64,000 nt of DNA. Origin: Halothiobacillus sp. GTDB taxonomy: Bacteria; Pseudomonadota; Gammaproteobacteria; Halothiobacillales; Halothiobacillaceae. The number at the start of each line of letters is the position of its first letter. The stretch's first letter is position 1. Positions 17,145 through 26,661 of the stretch are shown here, piece after piece. Below the pieces are notes generated by a model. The model saw only the letters and a list, made by a program, of their open reading frames with translations, did no database searches and was not told where the DNA came from. Both the position numbers and the translations under genes were made by a program. The stretch is from NCBI GenBank assembly GCA_020061705.1, contig JAGUXT010000042.1, forward strand, positions 1 to 64,000, in the 5' to 3' direction.

Positions 17145-18074
17145 GTGGAGCTAAGACGCGGCCTTGCGCCTGCTTTGCGTGACAGCGTGCTCAGCATCGG
17201 CAATTTCGATGGCCTGCATCTTGGGCATCAAGCCTTGTTGCAGCGGGTGGACGCGCTGGCGCAGAAGGGTGATTTAGAGCGCGTCGTGCTGAGTTTCGAG
17301 CCGCTGCCGCGCGAGGTGTTCGCGCCCAGCGATGCCGCGCCGATTCCTCGCCTGAGCAGCCTGCGCGAGAAGCTGGTCTTGCTGGCGGCCTCGCAGCAGG
17401 TTGATGTACTGCACCTGTTGCGCTTTGATCGCACCCTAGCCGGATTGGCGGCGGAGGACTTTGTGCGTCATGTGCTGGTCGAAACCCTGCGCGTGCGCTG
17501 CGTGGTGGTGGGCGAGGATTTTCGTTTCGGACGCGGGCGGTGCGGTGATGTGGCTCTGCTGATGAGCATGGGGCGTGATCTGGGCTTTGCGGTCGAGACG
17601 GTCGATCCAGTGGTGGTCGAGGGGGAGCGGGTGTCGAGTACGCGAGTGCGTGCGGCCTTGCGTGCCGGGCAACTGGGTGAGGCGGAACGCCTGCTCGGGC
17701 GGCCTTATGCCTTGTGCGCACGGGTGGCGCATGGCGATAAGCGTGGGCGGCTGCTGGGCTTCCCGACGCTGAACCTGCCGCTGGGACGCAAGCACTTTGC
17801 GCTACACGGGGTGTACGCAGTCGAGGTGCGCGGCTTGGACGGCAAGGTATTGCAAGGTGTGGCGAATGCCGGGGTGCGACCGACCGTGGGCGGCGTGGTG
17901 CCGCGTGTGGAGGTGCATGTGTTTGATTGGGCAGGGGATGCCTACGGCAAGCAGGTCGAAGTGCGCTTTTGTGCTTTTTTGCGCGAGGAGCAGCGCTTTG
18001 CCGGGCTGGATGCGCTGGTGGCGCAGATCGCGGTGGACGCGCAGCAGGCGCGGGCGTTTTATGGCCAGAGCTAA
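17145..18074 (+). CDS. ribF: bifunctional riboflavin kinase/FAD synthetase
   Basis: Makes FMN and FAD from riboflavin and ATP. The N-terminal FAD synthetase (nucleotidyltransferase) part has SIGNFDGLHLGHQALL. The C-terminal flavokinase part has HGDKRGRLLGFPTLNLPLG. 309 residues, normal length. The start is a GTG at 17145, the only one that retains the usual VELRRG N-terminus. The AGGAGGT at 17120-17126 sits far upstream and directly serves a 7-codon ATG frame at 17131-17154 overlapping this GTG. Same operon as murJ and mtgA. Confidence 0.95.
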   Translation: MELRRGLAPALRDSVLSIGNFDGLHLGHQALLQRVDALAQKGDLERVVLSFEPLPREVFAPSDAAPIPRLSSLREKLVLLAASQQVDVLHLLRFDRTLAGLAAEDFVRHVLVETLRVRCVVVGEDFRFGRGRCGDVALLMSMGRDLGFAVETVDPVVVEGERVSSTRVRAALRAGQLGEAERLLGRPYALCARVAHGDKRGRLLGFPTLNLPLGRKHFALHGVYAVEVRGLDGKVLQGVANAGVRPTVGGVVPRVEVHVFDWAGDAYGKQVEVRFCAFLREEQRFAGLDALVAQIAVDAQQARAFYGQS

Positions 18075-18777
18075 GCGGCGGACGCTATCCTGGCGAGGCT
18101 GGGTGTGGCGCATTCTGCTGCTTTTGCTGGTTTTGCTTCTGCTGCTGCAGGGCTGGTATCTGGCGCATATCGTGGCCTGGCGCTGGTATGACCCGGGCTC
18201 AAGCGCGTTTATGCAAGCGCGCTTTGAGGAGATGCGTGAGGACAATCCCAAAGCCGCGCTGCGCCAGCAATGGGTGGATTACCCGCTCATTTCGCCGAAC
18301 CTCAAGCGTGCCATAGTCGCTGCCGAGGATGCGCAGTTCCTCGCGCATGAAGGCTTCGATTGGGATGGGATGCAGAATGCGCTGGAGAAGAATCTGCACA
18401 AGGGGCGGGTGGTGGCGGGCGGCTCGACCATCAGCCAGCAATTGGCCAAGAATCTGTTTTTATCCGGCGAGAAGTCATTCATGCGTAAGGGGCAGGAAGC
18501 GATTATCACCCTGATGATCGAGGGCGTGCTGGATAAACGCAGGATTCTTGAGCTGTATCTGAACCTGATCGAATGGGGTGATGGTGTGTTTGGCGCGGAA
18601 GCGGCGGCGCAGCATTATTTTGGTGTATCGGCAGCGCGCTTGTCGCCCGGTCAGGCCGCGTGGCTGGCGGCGATCGTACCCAATCCGCGTTACTACGATG
18701 GTGGGGCGGCGACGGCGGCTTTGAAGCGGCGTATCGCACGGATTGAACGGGATATGAGTGTGGTGCGGGTGCCTTAG
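18061..18777 (+). CDS. mtgA: monofunctional biosynthetic peptidoglycan transglycosylase
   Basis: Glycosyltransferase (GT51) that polymerises lipid II in the periplasm. 238 residues from ATG 18061, which overlaps the ribF stop by 14 bp. One N-terminal membrane anchor (ILLLLLVLLLLLQGWYL). Catalytic motifs AAEDAQFLAHEGFDWDG (catalytic Glu), GGSTISQQLAKNLF, KGQEAIITLMIE and KRRILELYLN are intact. It lacks the transpeptidase domain of class A PBPs. Third gene of a murJ-ribF-mtgA run. Confidence 0.95.
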   Translation: MARAKRRTLSWRGWVWRILLLLLVLLLLLQGWYLAHIVAWRWYDPGSSAFMQARFEEMREDNPKAALRQQWVDYPLISPNLKRAIVAAEDAQFLAHEGFDWDGMQNALEKNLHKGRVVAGGSTISQQLAKNLFLSGEKSFMRKGQEAIITLMIEGVLDKRRILELYLNLIEWGDGVFGAEAAAQHYFGVSAARLSPGQAAWLAAIVPNPRYYDGGAATAALKRRIARIERDMSVVRVP

Positions 18778-18886
18778 AGTCTGTTTACAATATCGCTGGA
18801 CAGGCTAAGTCTGACCTACCCGATCTCATTCGATGCGTTAGTATGATTTTCCCAGTCTGTGTCCTTGTTCATGTGGGAGGTCATTC

Positions 18887-19309
18887 GTGTTAGAGCGTGC
18901 CGAAAATGGGTTGCGTCAGGCTGTGTCCGGTCTGCGCTTTGTATTCATCGTGTTCATGATGATTTATGCGGCGTTTTGCCTGCTGGATCTGTTTGCTCGG
19001 CTGCCTCCACTCCTGCTGCATCTGGGTGACCCTGCGGCACACTTCCTGTTGCCCCTGTTGAACGAGGCATTATTCACCCTGATTGTGCTGGCTATCGTGC
19101 GTTCACTGTTCATCAATGACAGTTTTCACTATGCACTGACTTTTCTTGAGGTCGGCTTTGTCGTGTTGTTGCGTAAACTCATCCTGCTTGATGTCGCACC
19201 CCAGGAGGTGTGGGTTTTGCTGGTGCTCGGTCTGGTGAGTGCGCTCTTCTTTGTACTGATTCTGTGGACGCATTTCATGCGTAAGACGCTTAAACCGGCG
19301 GATGCTTGA
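18887..19309 (+). CDS. PsiE-like small membrane protein
   Basis: 140-residue inner-membrane protein with four hydrophobic segments (FVFIVFMMIYAAFCLLDL, EALFTLIVLAIVRSLF, LEVGFVVLLRKLILLDV, VWVLLVLGLVSALFFVLIL). The layout and the RKLILLD segment resemble the phosphate-starvation-inducible PsiE family, whose role is unclear. It starts with GTG 18887 preceded by GGGAGG. Stands alone after mtgA and ends 9 bp before the stop of the convergent secreted-protein gene. Confidence 0.65.
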   Translation: MLERAENGLRQAVSGLRFVFIVFMMIYAAFCLLDLFARLPPLLLHLGDPAAHFLLPLLNEALFTLIVLAIVRSLFINDSFHYALTFLEVGFVVLLRKLILLDVAPQEVWVLLVLGLVSALFFVLILWTHFMRKTLKPADA

Positions 19310-19318
19310 AAGCCGTGC

Positions 19319-19792
19319 TCAGTTGCGCGGAATGCGCCTAGCGTTGAAGCGCACGGGCAGCTCGCTGCTTTTCGCTGCCTGGGTCGCGTCCAGCGGGTGC
19401 ATGGCGTAAAACTCCAGATACGCAGGCGGCGTGTGGAAGTCGGCGAAGAAGGGGTTGGCGAAGTTTCCGTCGGCGGTTGCGTAGCCCAGGCCATGTACGC
19501 TCAGGTGCGGTTTGGCTTCGAGGATAAGGTTGTCCACAGGATAGCCTGCGTTGCCGGGGATGGCTGTGCCAGCGGCTTGCAGGGCACTGATCAATTTGCC
19601 ATTGCGGGTGCCTTTGATGCCGGTGATGAGGTAGTAGCCATCCTTGTCCGGGGTTTCAGTCGTGGTTAGCGTGCCGCTGGCACGGATGCCTTGGGCGCTG
19701 TAGTCCCATGCCCAGTGCAAATCGGCACAGGCGATGCCGCTTGTGCTCAGGAGGGTGAGGGCGACAAGGAGGCGGTGGGCGTTGTGGTGCAT
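19319..19792 (-). CDS. secreted protein of unknown function
   Basis: 157 residues with a Sec signal peptide (LLVALTLLSTSGIACA/DL). The body contains WDYSAQGIRASGTLTT and YYLITGIKGTRNGK, a pattern I associate with a beta-rich domain also found in PEP-CTERM exported proteins. No PEP-CTERM tail and no catalytic motif are seen. Convergent with the PsiE-like gene. No firm function. Confidence 0.7.
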   Translation of the reverse strand: MHHNAHRLLVALTLLSTSGIACADLHWAWDYSAQGIRASGTLTTTETPDKDGYYLITGIKGTRNGKLISALQAAGTAIPGNAGYPVDNLILEAKPHLSVHGLGYATADGNFANPFFADFHTPPAYLEFYAMHPLDATQAAKSSELPVRFNARRIPRN

Positions 19793-19812
19793 AAAGTTCT
19801 CTGGGCATGGGT

Positions 19813-19834
19813 GTGCGAATGAATTCGCACCTAC
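19813..19834. repeat. REP palindrome (GTGCGAATGAATTCGCAC) single copy
   Basis: Near-perfect palindrome 19813-19830 with trailing CTAC. It overlaps the 3' end of the exonuclease gene and supplies its TAG stop (19831-19833). Further copies at 20738-20803 and 23394-23445. Confidence 0.85.
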
Positions 19835-20733
19835 GGGTGGCAGGTGTCGTTCTCCAACAGCCTAACCCAGCGCGCGCGCAAGTTCACGGGCATTCTCACC
19901 GCCTCGAACAAAGCCTCAACCTGCGCAAGCGATGGGCGTTGCCAATGCGTGCATATTTCGTCACCGAGTGGCACATCGCAGACGATGCCGGTCAGTCTGC
20001 GCGCCAGCCGCACGGTTTCTTCGTGCTCCAGCATCAGTTTCTGCGCGCGCGGAGCACCACGGAATTTCTGTGCGCCGATGGCGTGCAGGTTCGCCAGCAC
20101 CTCGTCCAGGCCGCCCCATTTGCGCAACATGCGCGCGGCGGTAGTGCGGCCAATGCCGGGCACGCCGGGAATGTTGTCCACTGCATCGCCGGTAATGGCG
20201 AGCAGGTCGGCAATCAGCGCAGGCGGCACGCCCCACACCCGTTCAACACCGCGCGCGTCGAGTACTTCGGTGCGGCCGTGGTTCCACCAGCGGTCGCTGC
20301 CCTCAAGCAGTTGGGCGAGATCCTTGTCAGCAGTGAGCAGGGTGATGGCGAGCCCTTCGTTGCGCAAATGGCGGGCGAGGGTGCCGATCACGTCGTCGGC
20401 TTCGTAACGATCCGAGACATGCACCGGCAGGCCGACGCCTTCGGCAAAGGCGCGGCAGAGTGCGAACTGCGGGCGCAGGTCTTCGGGCGGCGGAGGGCGA
20501 TGTCCCTTGTAGGCCGGGTAGATCTCGCGTCGGTAGGGGCGCGTGGAGGGTACGTCGAAGGCGAGCACGACGCGATCCGTGTCCACGTCTTCCAGCACGC
20601 GCAGCAGGAATTCCACATAGCCGTGTACCGCGTTGAGCGCACGGCCTTCGGTGTCGCGCAGGTAAACCGGCGAGCCATGCCAGGCGCGGAAAATGTAGAT
20701 ATTGCTGTCGATCAGGTAGGCGCGGGGTTGCAT
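19831..20733 (-). CDS. 5'-3' exonuclease (Pol I N-terminal/Xni-like)
   Basis: Stand-alone 5' nuclease of the Pol I 5'-3' exonuclease family, 300 residues. N-terminal MQPRAYLIDSNIYIFRAWH with the first metal Asp, AFDVPSTRPYRREIYPAYKG, the acidic cluster DRYEADDVIGTLA, TADKDLAQL, and the helix-hairpin-helix ITGDAVDNIPGVPGIGRTTA. All are typical of a metal-dependent flap/RNA-primer nuclease. The start at 20733 is chosen because the upstream in-frame extension runs into the REP pair. Its stop codon lies inside a REP palindrome. Confidence 0.9.
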   Translation of the reverse strand: MQPRAYLIDSNIYIFRAWHGSPVYLRDTEGRALNAVHGYVEFLLRVLEDVDTDRVVLAFDVPSTRPYRREIYPAYKGHRPPPPEDLRPQFALCRAFAEGVGLPVHVSDRYEADDVIGTLARHLRNEGLAITLLTADKDLAQLLEGSDRWWNHGRTEVLDARGVERVWGVPPALIADLLAITGDAVDNIPGVPGIGRTTAARMLRKWGGLDEVLANLHAIGAQKFRGAPRAQKLMLEHEETVRLARRLTGIVCDVPLGDEICTHWQRPSLAQVEALFEAVRMPVNLRARWVRLLENDTCHP

Positions 20734-20737
20734 AAAT

Positions 20738-20803
20738 GTAGGTGCGAATTCATTCGCACGGATACCCTGTGATGTATGGATGTGCGAATGAATTCGCACC
20801 TAC
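20738..20803. repeat. inverted REP pair
   Basis: GTGCGAATTCATTCGCAC-type palindromes at 20738-20759 and, in opposite orientation, at 20782-20803, separated by 22 bp. They fill the gap between the exonuclease start and the malic-enzyme stop (20811). Typical BIME layout that can form one large hairpin. Confidence 0.88.
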
Positions 20804-20810
20804 AAAGCGA

Positions 20811-22067
<1,257 letters not shown>

Positions 22068-22092
22068 TGTGGGTTCCTTTTGAATTTTTTTA

Positions 22093-22248
22093 CTACAGAG
22101 GACACAGAGATGGAATACAAGCTTATGGATACTGATTGATAAACCCATGAACCCTACACGGCTGGCGGGCAACCACGGAAAAAGCGATAGGAAAGAAATC
22201 AAGCCCAATGGTTTTTATCTCTGTGCGCTCTGTGTCTTCTGTGGCTAC
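22093..22248. repeat. inverted CACAGAGGACACAGAG-type repeat
   Basis: ACAGAGGACACAGAGAT near 22095-22111 and the complementary ATCTCTGTGCGCTCTGTGTC...TGTGGC at 22217-22245 face each other across about 100 bp between the malic-enzyme start and the nuclease stop. The same family recurs at 53257-53331. No gene within. Confidence 0.7.
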
Positions 22249-22258
22249 GCAATACGAT

Positions 22259-23044
22259 TTAATTCAAAACCCGCAGCATGGACGGGTGTGTCAGGCGAAT
22301 GCGCGGACTTATGCCGCCGGGGCGAGTCAGCCAGCCGCGCGCTTCGATGCGCTTGCCTTCGAGCGATTTCAGATTGAGGTCGCGGAAATAGGGTAGCAGG
22401 TCGTGGTCGATTTTGAGGGCAACGCCGCCTTCGAGATTGACCCACTGCGCATGTCGACTGCCGCCGACCCGCTCGACCCGGCCTTGCAGCAGGATGAAGC
22501 CCGTCACATCGTCGGGTAGATTGCGCGCATCGACGGGCGAGCGATAGGCGGCCAACGCCCAGATCCCACGCCCCGCTGAGCGCGCTGCGTTTTCAGCCTG
22601 GGCAAAGCAGTCTTGTCCCCACACATTCGGCGGAATAGCTACGCGGCTTGCCAAGCCCTGACTGAGCAGGTGCGCTTCGACACTCTCGCCATTGGCGAGA
22701 AAGACGTGGGCGAGGATGCGACCGTAGTGATCCTGGCCTTCTTCATCAAGGCGCAGCCCGACGCGATTGTCGCTCTGTCGCACCAGTTTTTGCAATTGCT
22801 GGTACGCCTCTTCAGCCAAAGCTTCGGCGGGGCGGCCTTGATGGCTCAGTTCCGGGGTATTGATGCCGATAATGCGCACGCGGCGGTCATCGGACAGGCG
22901 CAGGGTGTCGCCATCGCTTACGCTGACCACGTGCACCTGTTCGTCAATGCGATCTGCAGGGCAGTTGAGCGCGAATACGGGAAGGCTGCATAACAAAAGG
23001 GCACCCATAATGGATGCCCTTAGAGCCATGAACGCAGGTTGCAT
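22259..23044 (-). CDS. secreted staphylococcal-nuclease-like (SNc) endonuclease
   Basis: 261-residue thermonuclease-family protein that would cut DNA/RNA outside the cytoplasm. Signal peptide near the N-terminus (LLLCSLPVFA/LNC). SNc domain with SVSDGDTLRL, RRVRIIGINTPE (Arg and Glu of the active site) and DHYGRILAHVF (second Arg). A C-terminal ~80-residue extension after the nuclease core looks like an OB-type beta domain. Its ATG overlaps the rpmE2 stop (TAATG), so it is probably read from the rpmE2 transcript. Confidence 0.87.
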   Translation of the reverse strand: MQPAFMALRASIMGALLLCSLPVFALNCPADRIDEQVHVVSVSDGDTLRLSDDRRVRIIGINTPELSHQGRPAEALAEEAYQQLQKLVRQSDNRVGLRLDEEGQDHYGRILAHVFLANGESVEAHLLSQGLASRVAIPPNVWGQDCFAQAENAARSAGRGIWALAAYRSPVDARNLPDDVTGFILLQGRVERVGGSRHAQWVNLEGGVALKIDHDLLPYFRDLNLKSLEGKRIEARGWLTRPGGISPRIRLTHPSMLRVLN

Positions 23045-23286
23045 TAACGACCGAAGCGCTTGTTGAACTTGTCCACTTGCTTGGCGGTGTTGATGTTCTT
23101 TTGCTCACCGGTGAAGAAAGGGTGTGACTTGGAAGACACTTCAAGCTTGACCAGTGGGTATTCCTTGCCATCTTCCCAAACGATTTTTTCTTTGGCGGAA
23201 ATGGTGGAGCGGGTTAGGAAGCTGAAGCCGCTGGCCAGATCGGTGAATACGACGGGACGGTAGTTGGGATGAATATCGGGTTTCAT
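23044..23286 (-). CDS. rpmE2: 50S ribosomal protein L31 type B (zinc-independent)
   Basis: 80-residue L31 of the C-minus form. It starts [20 protein letters not shown] and contains no cysteine, so no zinc ribbon, with the type [22 protein letters not shown] segment. In other bacteria this paralogue replaces zinc-binding L31 under zinc limitation via Zur. I see no clear Zur box upstream. The zinc-independent L36 gene lies 2.2 kb away on the other strand. Confidence 0.95.
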   Translation of the reverse strand: MKPDIHPNYRPVVFTDLASGFSFLTRSTISAKEKIVWEDGKEYPLVKLEVSSKSHPFFTGEQKNINTAKQVDKFNKRFGR

Positions 23287-23393
23287 GGTGCGTGCCTTAT
23301 AAGGTGTATCGACCGGTCACAATGACAGGACTGATAAGAAGGCGGGGATTATTCACGTCTTGCAGCAGCTTGGCAAGTTTTATGTGTTGCTTG

Positions 23394-23445
23394 GTAGGTG
23401 CGAATTCATTCGCACATGCTGTTGTGCGAATGAATTCGCACCTAC
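23394..23445. repeat. inverted REP pair
   Basis: REP palindromes at 23394-23415 and in opposite orientation at 23424-23445, only 8 bp apart, able to fold into one long hairpin. It starts 28 bp after the hemW stop. The same REP family occurs at 19813 and 20738. Confidence 0.88.
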
Positions 23446-23472
23446 AACAAGGAAATGCTTGATTTGCAGGGC

Positions 23473-24633
23473 TTAATCCTCAGGTAGGAAATGCTGCATC
23501 AAATCATTCAGATAACGCCAGCCATGCGGGCTGGCGGCAATGCGCTGAATACTCCAGTTGAGCAGGCCTTCTTTTTCGGCCTGCTGCATGGCGGTTTGGA
23601 TGCGGCTTAATGGGATGCCCGCGCGCTCCTGGAAAAGATAAGGTGCAAAGCCTTGTTTCAGGCGTAGAGCATTGAGCATGAATTCAAAGGCGGCGTCGCG
23701 CGGCTTGGGTTGCTCTTCGCTGTAGGCGACGGGTGTTCCGGCGTGTTGCTGGTAATCACGCGGGTTTTTGATGCGGGCACGGCGCAGGATGCGCTGTTCG
23801 GCGGGCAGAGTGATTTTGCCATGTGCGCCTGCTCCGACGCCCAAGTAGTCGCCATACTCCCAGTAGTTGAGGTTGTGTGCGCAGCGTTGCCCCGGTTTGG
23901 CGTAGGCGGAAACTTCGTATTGCGCATAGCCAGCAATGGCCAGCAGGGTTTGACCGGCTTCTTCGATGTCGGCGAGGTACTCGTCGTCGGGCAGGCTGGG
24001 TGGGTGGGTGTAGAACCAGGTGTTGGGTTCGAGGGTGAGTTGATAGTAGGAAATATGGGTGGGGGCGAGCGCAATGGCCTGGCGCATGTCGGCCTCGCCG
24101 TCGGCCACGCTTTGGCCGGGCAGTCCGTGCATCAAATCAAGATTGAAGTCGCCAAAGCCTGCGGCATGGGCGGCTTCGGCGGCGGCAATGGCTTCGCGTG
24201 CGCCGTGGATGCGGCCTAGGGCTTTAAGCTGGTTGTCGTTGAAGCTTTGCACGCCGATGGAAAGGCGGTTGATGCCCAACGCACGAAAGTCGCGAAATTT
24301 GCCAATTTCTACAGTCCCCGGATTGGCCTCCAGCGTGATTTCGATGTCGGGCAGCAGTTTGAGGCGTGCGCGCAGGCCGGAAAACAGACGATCCAGCGCT
24401 TCGGCGGAAAACAGGCTGGGCGTGCCTCCGCCAATGAAAATACTGGTGATGGCGCGTCCCCAGATGAGCGGCAAATCCTGTTCCAGGTCGCGCAGCATGG
24501 CATCCACGTACTCAAATTCGGGTAGCGTGCCGGGTGCTTCGTGCGAGTTGAAGTCGCAGTAGGGGCATTTGCGCACGCACCATGGGATGTGGATGTAGAG
24601 CGCGAGGGGGGGGAGAGCAGTGAAGTTGAACAT
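23473..24633 (-). CDS. hemW: radical SAM heme chaperone HemW
   Basis: 386-residue radical SAM protein of the HemN/HemW family. The start at MFNFTALPPLALYIHIPWC gives the family N-terminus. The cluster motif CVRKCPYC (CxxxCxxC) follows at about residue 20, then GGGTPS and the SIGVQSFNDNQLKALGR segment. HemW binds heme and hands it to respiratory enzymes rather than acting as a coproporphyrinogen oxidase. The rdgB stop and hemW ATG share one base (TGATG), the common rdgB-hemW coupling. A REP pair follows the stop. Confidence 0.94.
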   Translation of the reverse strand: MFNFTALPPLALYIHIPWCVRKCPYCDFNSHEAPGTLPEFEYVDAMLRDLEQDLPLIWGRAITSIFIGGGTPSLFSAEALDRLFSGLRARLKLLPDIEITLEANPGTVEIGKFRDFRALGINRLSIGVQSFNDNQLKALGRIHGAREAIAAAEAAHAAGFGDFNLDLMHGLPGQSVADGEADMRQAIALAPTHISYYQLTLEPNTWFYTHPPSLPDDEYLADIEEAGQTLLAIAGYAQYEVSAYAKPGQRCAHNLNYWEYGDYLGVGAGAHGKITLPAEQRILRRARIKNPRDYQQHAGTPVAYSEEQPKPRDAAFEFMLNALRLKQGFAPYLFQERAGIPLSRIQTAMQQAEKEGLLNWSIQRIAASPHGWRYLNDLMQHFLPED

Positions 24634-25232
24634 CAGCCGCGCAGTTTCATTTGGGCAAGCAGGCTTTGCAAGGCTAGAGCACGGTGACTGATGGCGTTCT
24701 TGATGGCTTCCGGCAGTTCGGCGGCGCTGCATTGATGGCTTGGAACCCAAAAAATCGGGTCGTAACCAAAGCCGTGTTCACCCTGAGATGCGTTGAGGAT
24801 CATGCCTTCCCACGTGCCTTGGGCAATGATTGGGGTGGGGTCTTCGGCATGACGCAGGTAGGCCATGACGCATTGAAAGCGCGCCGTGCGTTGCTCAGCG
24901 GGTAATTCACCCAACGTGTCGAGCAGCTTGGAATTGTTGTCTGCGCTGCTTTTGTTGAGCCCGGCATAGCGTGCCGAGTAAATGCCCGGTGCGCCGTTCA
25001 GTGCGTCAACTTCGATACCGGAATCATCGGCCATGGCGGGCAGTCCGGTATGCCGGGCGGCATTGCGCGCCTTGATGATGGCATTTTCGATAAAGCTCAA
25101 GCCGGTTTCCTCGGCCTCAGGCACGGCAAAATCGGACTGCGGGCGAATGTGCAGACCAAGACCGGTGAGTAGGCTATTGAATTCGATAACTTTACCGGCA
25201 TTGCCGGTGGCGAGGATGATGGTGTGGCTCAT
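24633..25232 (-). CDS. rdgB: XTP/dITP pyrophosphatase (non-canonical purine NTPase)
   Basis: 199-residue Ham1/RdgB-family house-cleaning enzyme that hydrolyses dITP and XTP to monophosphates. Motifs: ILATGNAGKVIEF at the N-terminus, MADDSGIEVDALNGAPGIYSAR in the middle (seen in part as ADDSGIEV), GEHGFGYDPIFWVP and ISHRALAL near the end. Coupled to hemW downstream. Confidence 0.96.
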   Translation of the reverse strand: MSHTIILATGNAGKVIEFNSLLTGLGLHIRPQSDFAVPEAEETGLSFIENAIIKARNAARHTGLPAMADDSGIEVDALNGAPGIYSARYAGLNKSSADNNSKLLDTLGELPAEQRTARFQCVMAYLRHAEDPTPIIAQGTWEGMILNASQGEHGFGYDPIFWVPSHQCSAAELPEAIKNAISHRALALQSLLAQMKLRG

Positions 25233-25323
25233 GCGCTGGCGTGATGCTGAATTGAAGGGGCGTATTGTAGCGAACTTGGCTGGCGCTGGGTGCGATTGTT
25301 AAAGGTGCTGGATTGATAACCTG

Positions 25324-25352
25324 TTGAATGATGAATCCTTATTCGGTAGAAT
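25324..25352 (+). promoter_or_regulatory. sigma-70 promoter of rpmJ
   Basis: TTGAAT (25324-25329), 17-bp spacer, TAGAAT (25347-25352), followed by GCGCGACCTT, the same discriminator/start region as at rplM. The leader to the ATG is about 80 nt. Confidence 0.75.
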
Positions 25353-25436
25353 GCGCGACCTTGTTTGTTCAGTACACGCCTCTTGGGTGTGCTGGCTGTT
25401 AAAAACCCGCCCAAAAAAGCTTAGAGATGTCGTGAC

Positions 25437-25562
25437 ATGAAAATTCTGTCTTCCCTCAAATCCGCAAAGACCCGTCACAAAGACTGCCAAATCGTGCGTC
25501 GTCGCGGCAAGGTGTATGTGATTTGCAAGAGCAACCCGCGCTTCAAGGCGCGTCAGCGTTAA
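25437..25562 (+). CDS. rpmJ2: 50S ribosomal protein L36, alternative (zinc-independent) type
   Basis: 41-residue L36. The sequence starts [20 protein letters not shown] and ends [12 protein letters not shown]. It resembles YkgO-type L36 of E. coli, with two Cys (DCQ, VIC) but without the full zinc-ribbon set of C-plus L36. It has its own promoter and a strong terminator. The presence of alternative forms of both L31 and L36 in one neighbourhood suggests low dependence on ribosomal zinc. Confidence 0.92.
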   Translation: MKILSSLKSAKTRHKDCQIVRRRGKVYVICKSNPRFKARQR

Positions 25563-25623
25563 TTGTAGTTATTTGTAAGCAGGGGAGTGCTGTTTTAGCC
25601 TCATCTGATCTGAAACGCACAGA

Positions 25624-25660
25624 AAAACCCGCTGAAGACAAAATCTTCAGCGGGTTTTTT
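25624..25660. terminator. bidirectional intrinsic terminator after rpmJ
   Basis: AACCCGCTGAAGA (25626-25638) pairs perfectly with TCTTCAGCGGGTT (25644-25656), A-run before and T-run after. It ends rpmJ rightward and can also end the leftward mutarotase gene (stop at 25723). Confidence 0.93.
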
Positions 25661-25722
25661 GTTGCTCGTCTTCTGAGTGAATGCGCGGCGGGCGCTCTGC
25701 ACCCACTTCCCTTGAGCCCGTT

Positions 25723-26646
25723 TTAGCTTGAAGACAGGGGCGTGACCAGAATTTCACTAACCATGCAGTGCGTTTCGCCGGGCGCAAGCTCAACCTTGTC
25801 GTCGGCGGCATTGGTGGTTTCAATGCACAGCATCCGGGCATATTCATCGGCGCGCATGTCTGGGAAGCCACCGGCCTTTTCGTTCCACGGGTTCCAGACG
25901 ACAGTGGAGCGACTGCCGTCTTTCCGTACATGGATGCGGCGTTGCAATGCAGCATCTTCCACGATGACTTCGGATTCGGTGTCGAGGTACACGCGATCCG
26001 TTTCACCGTTGAGGCGTAAAACGACATCGCCTTGAACATCGCGCAACATGTCACGCGTTTTGTCGAGGAAAGCGGTGTCGGCCAGGCCGGTGATGGCAAC
26101 CTCGGCAATATCACCGACGTGCAAATAGGTATGCAGCGCCTGGGTGATGGTGCAGGTTTCGCTGCCGCGATGCTCGGTCATCAGGGTCATTTTCAGGCTG
26201 TCGGCAAGACGCACTTCAAGGCTGAGACGGAAATCATGTGGCCAATACTTGGCGCTGGTTTCGCTCGGCAGAAGCTCCAGGGTGAGGGTGACCGAGTCTT
26301 CGTCCGCCTTGGACGCGGCCACCTGCCAGTTCAGATTGCGCGCAAAGCCATGTGCGGGCTGGCCTTCCGCGCCTGCGCCGAACCATGGCCAGCAGACAGG
26401 GACGCCGCCACGCAGGCTTTTGCCGGGAACAGCCTTGGCTTCTTCGCCGACCCAGATAATGGGCGGCTGCTCGCCAACTTGATAGTGGATGATTTGCGCG
26501 CCTTGCAGCATTACACGGGCTTCGGCATGTGCGGTGCGCAGGATGGCGACAGGAAGATCAGCTTCGCCCTGGATAAAACTCAGTGCCGCGCCGTGGGCTT
26601 GGGTCAGGCCGAAGTCGGCATTAAGTTGGGCAATGTCGTTGCTCAT
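25723..26646 (-). CDS. D-hexose-6-phosphate mutarotase (YeaD-like)
   Basis: 307-residue aldose-1-epimerase-fold enzyme interconverting alpha and beta anomers of hexose 6-phosphates. YeaD features: LRGGVPVCWPWFG, AHGFARNLNWQV (catalytic His), ITQALHTYLHVGDI (second His) and VVWNPWNEKA. Upstream by 15 bp is the CBM48 gene, read in the same direction. The pairing suggests a role in glycogen or sugar-phosphate turnover, which is inference. Confidence 0.92.
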   Translation of the reverse strand: MSNDIAQLNADFGLTQAHGAALSFIQGEADLPVAILRTAHAEARVMLQGAQIIHYQVGEQPPIIWVGEEAKAVPGKSLRGGVPVCWPWFGAGAEGQPAHGFARNLNWQVAASKADEDSVTLTLELLPSETSAKYWPHDFRLSLEVRLADSLKMTLMTEHRGSETCTITQALHTYLHVGDIAEVAITGLADTAFLDKTRDMLRDVQGDVVLRLNGETDRVYLDTESEVIVEDAALQRRIHVRKDGSRSTVVWNPWNEKAGGFPDMRADEYARMLCIETTNAADDKVELAPGETHCMVSEILVTPLSSS

Positions 26647-26661
26647 GAGTGAATCCTGAAT

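Noticed and set aside
17100-17145. FMN riboswitch before ribF
   Set aside because: ribF starts 4 bp after murJ and there is no room or matching structure for an FMN aptamer.
19807-20772. 321-codon plus-strand ORF over the exonuclease
   Set aside because: The minus strand encodes an intact 5'-3' exonuclease; the plus frame starts and ends within REP sequences.
22068-22208. Longer malic-enzyme start at 22208
   Set aside because: The extra 47 residues come from the CACAGAG repeat region; ATG 22067 has a ribosome-binding site and the family N-terminus.
24634-24750. Longer HemW start at 24750
   Set aside because: The extension lies inside rdgB and lacks homology; the family N-terminus begins at 24633 with TGATG coupling.
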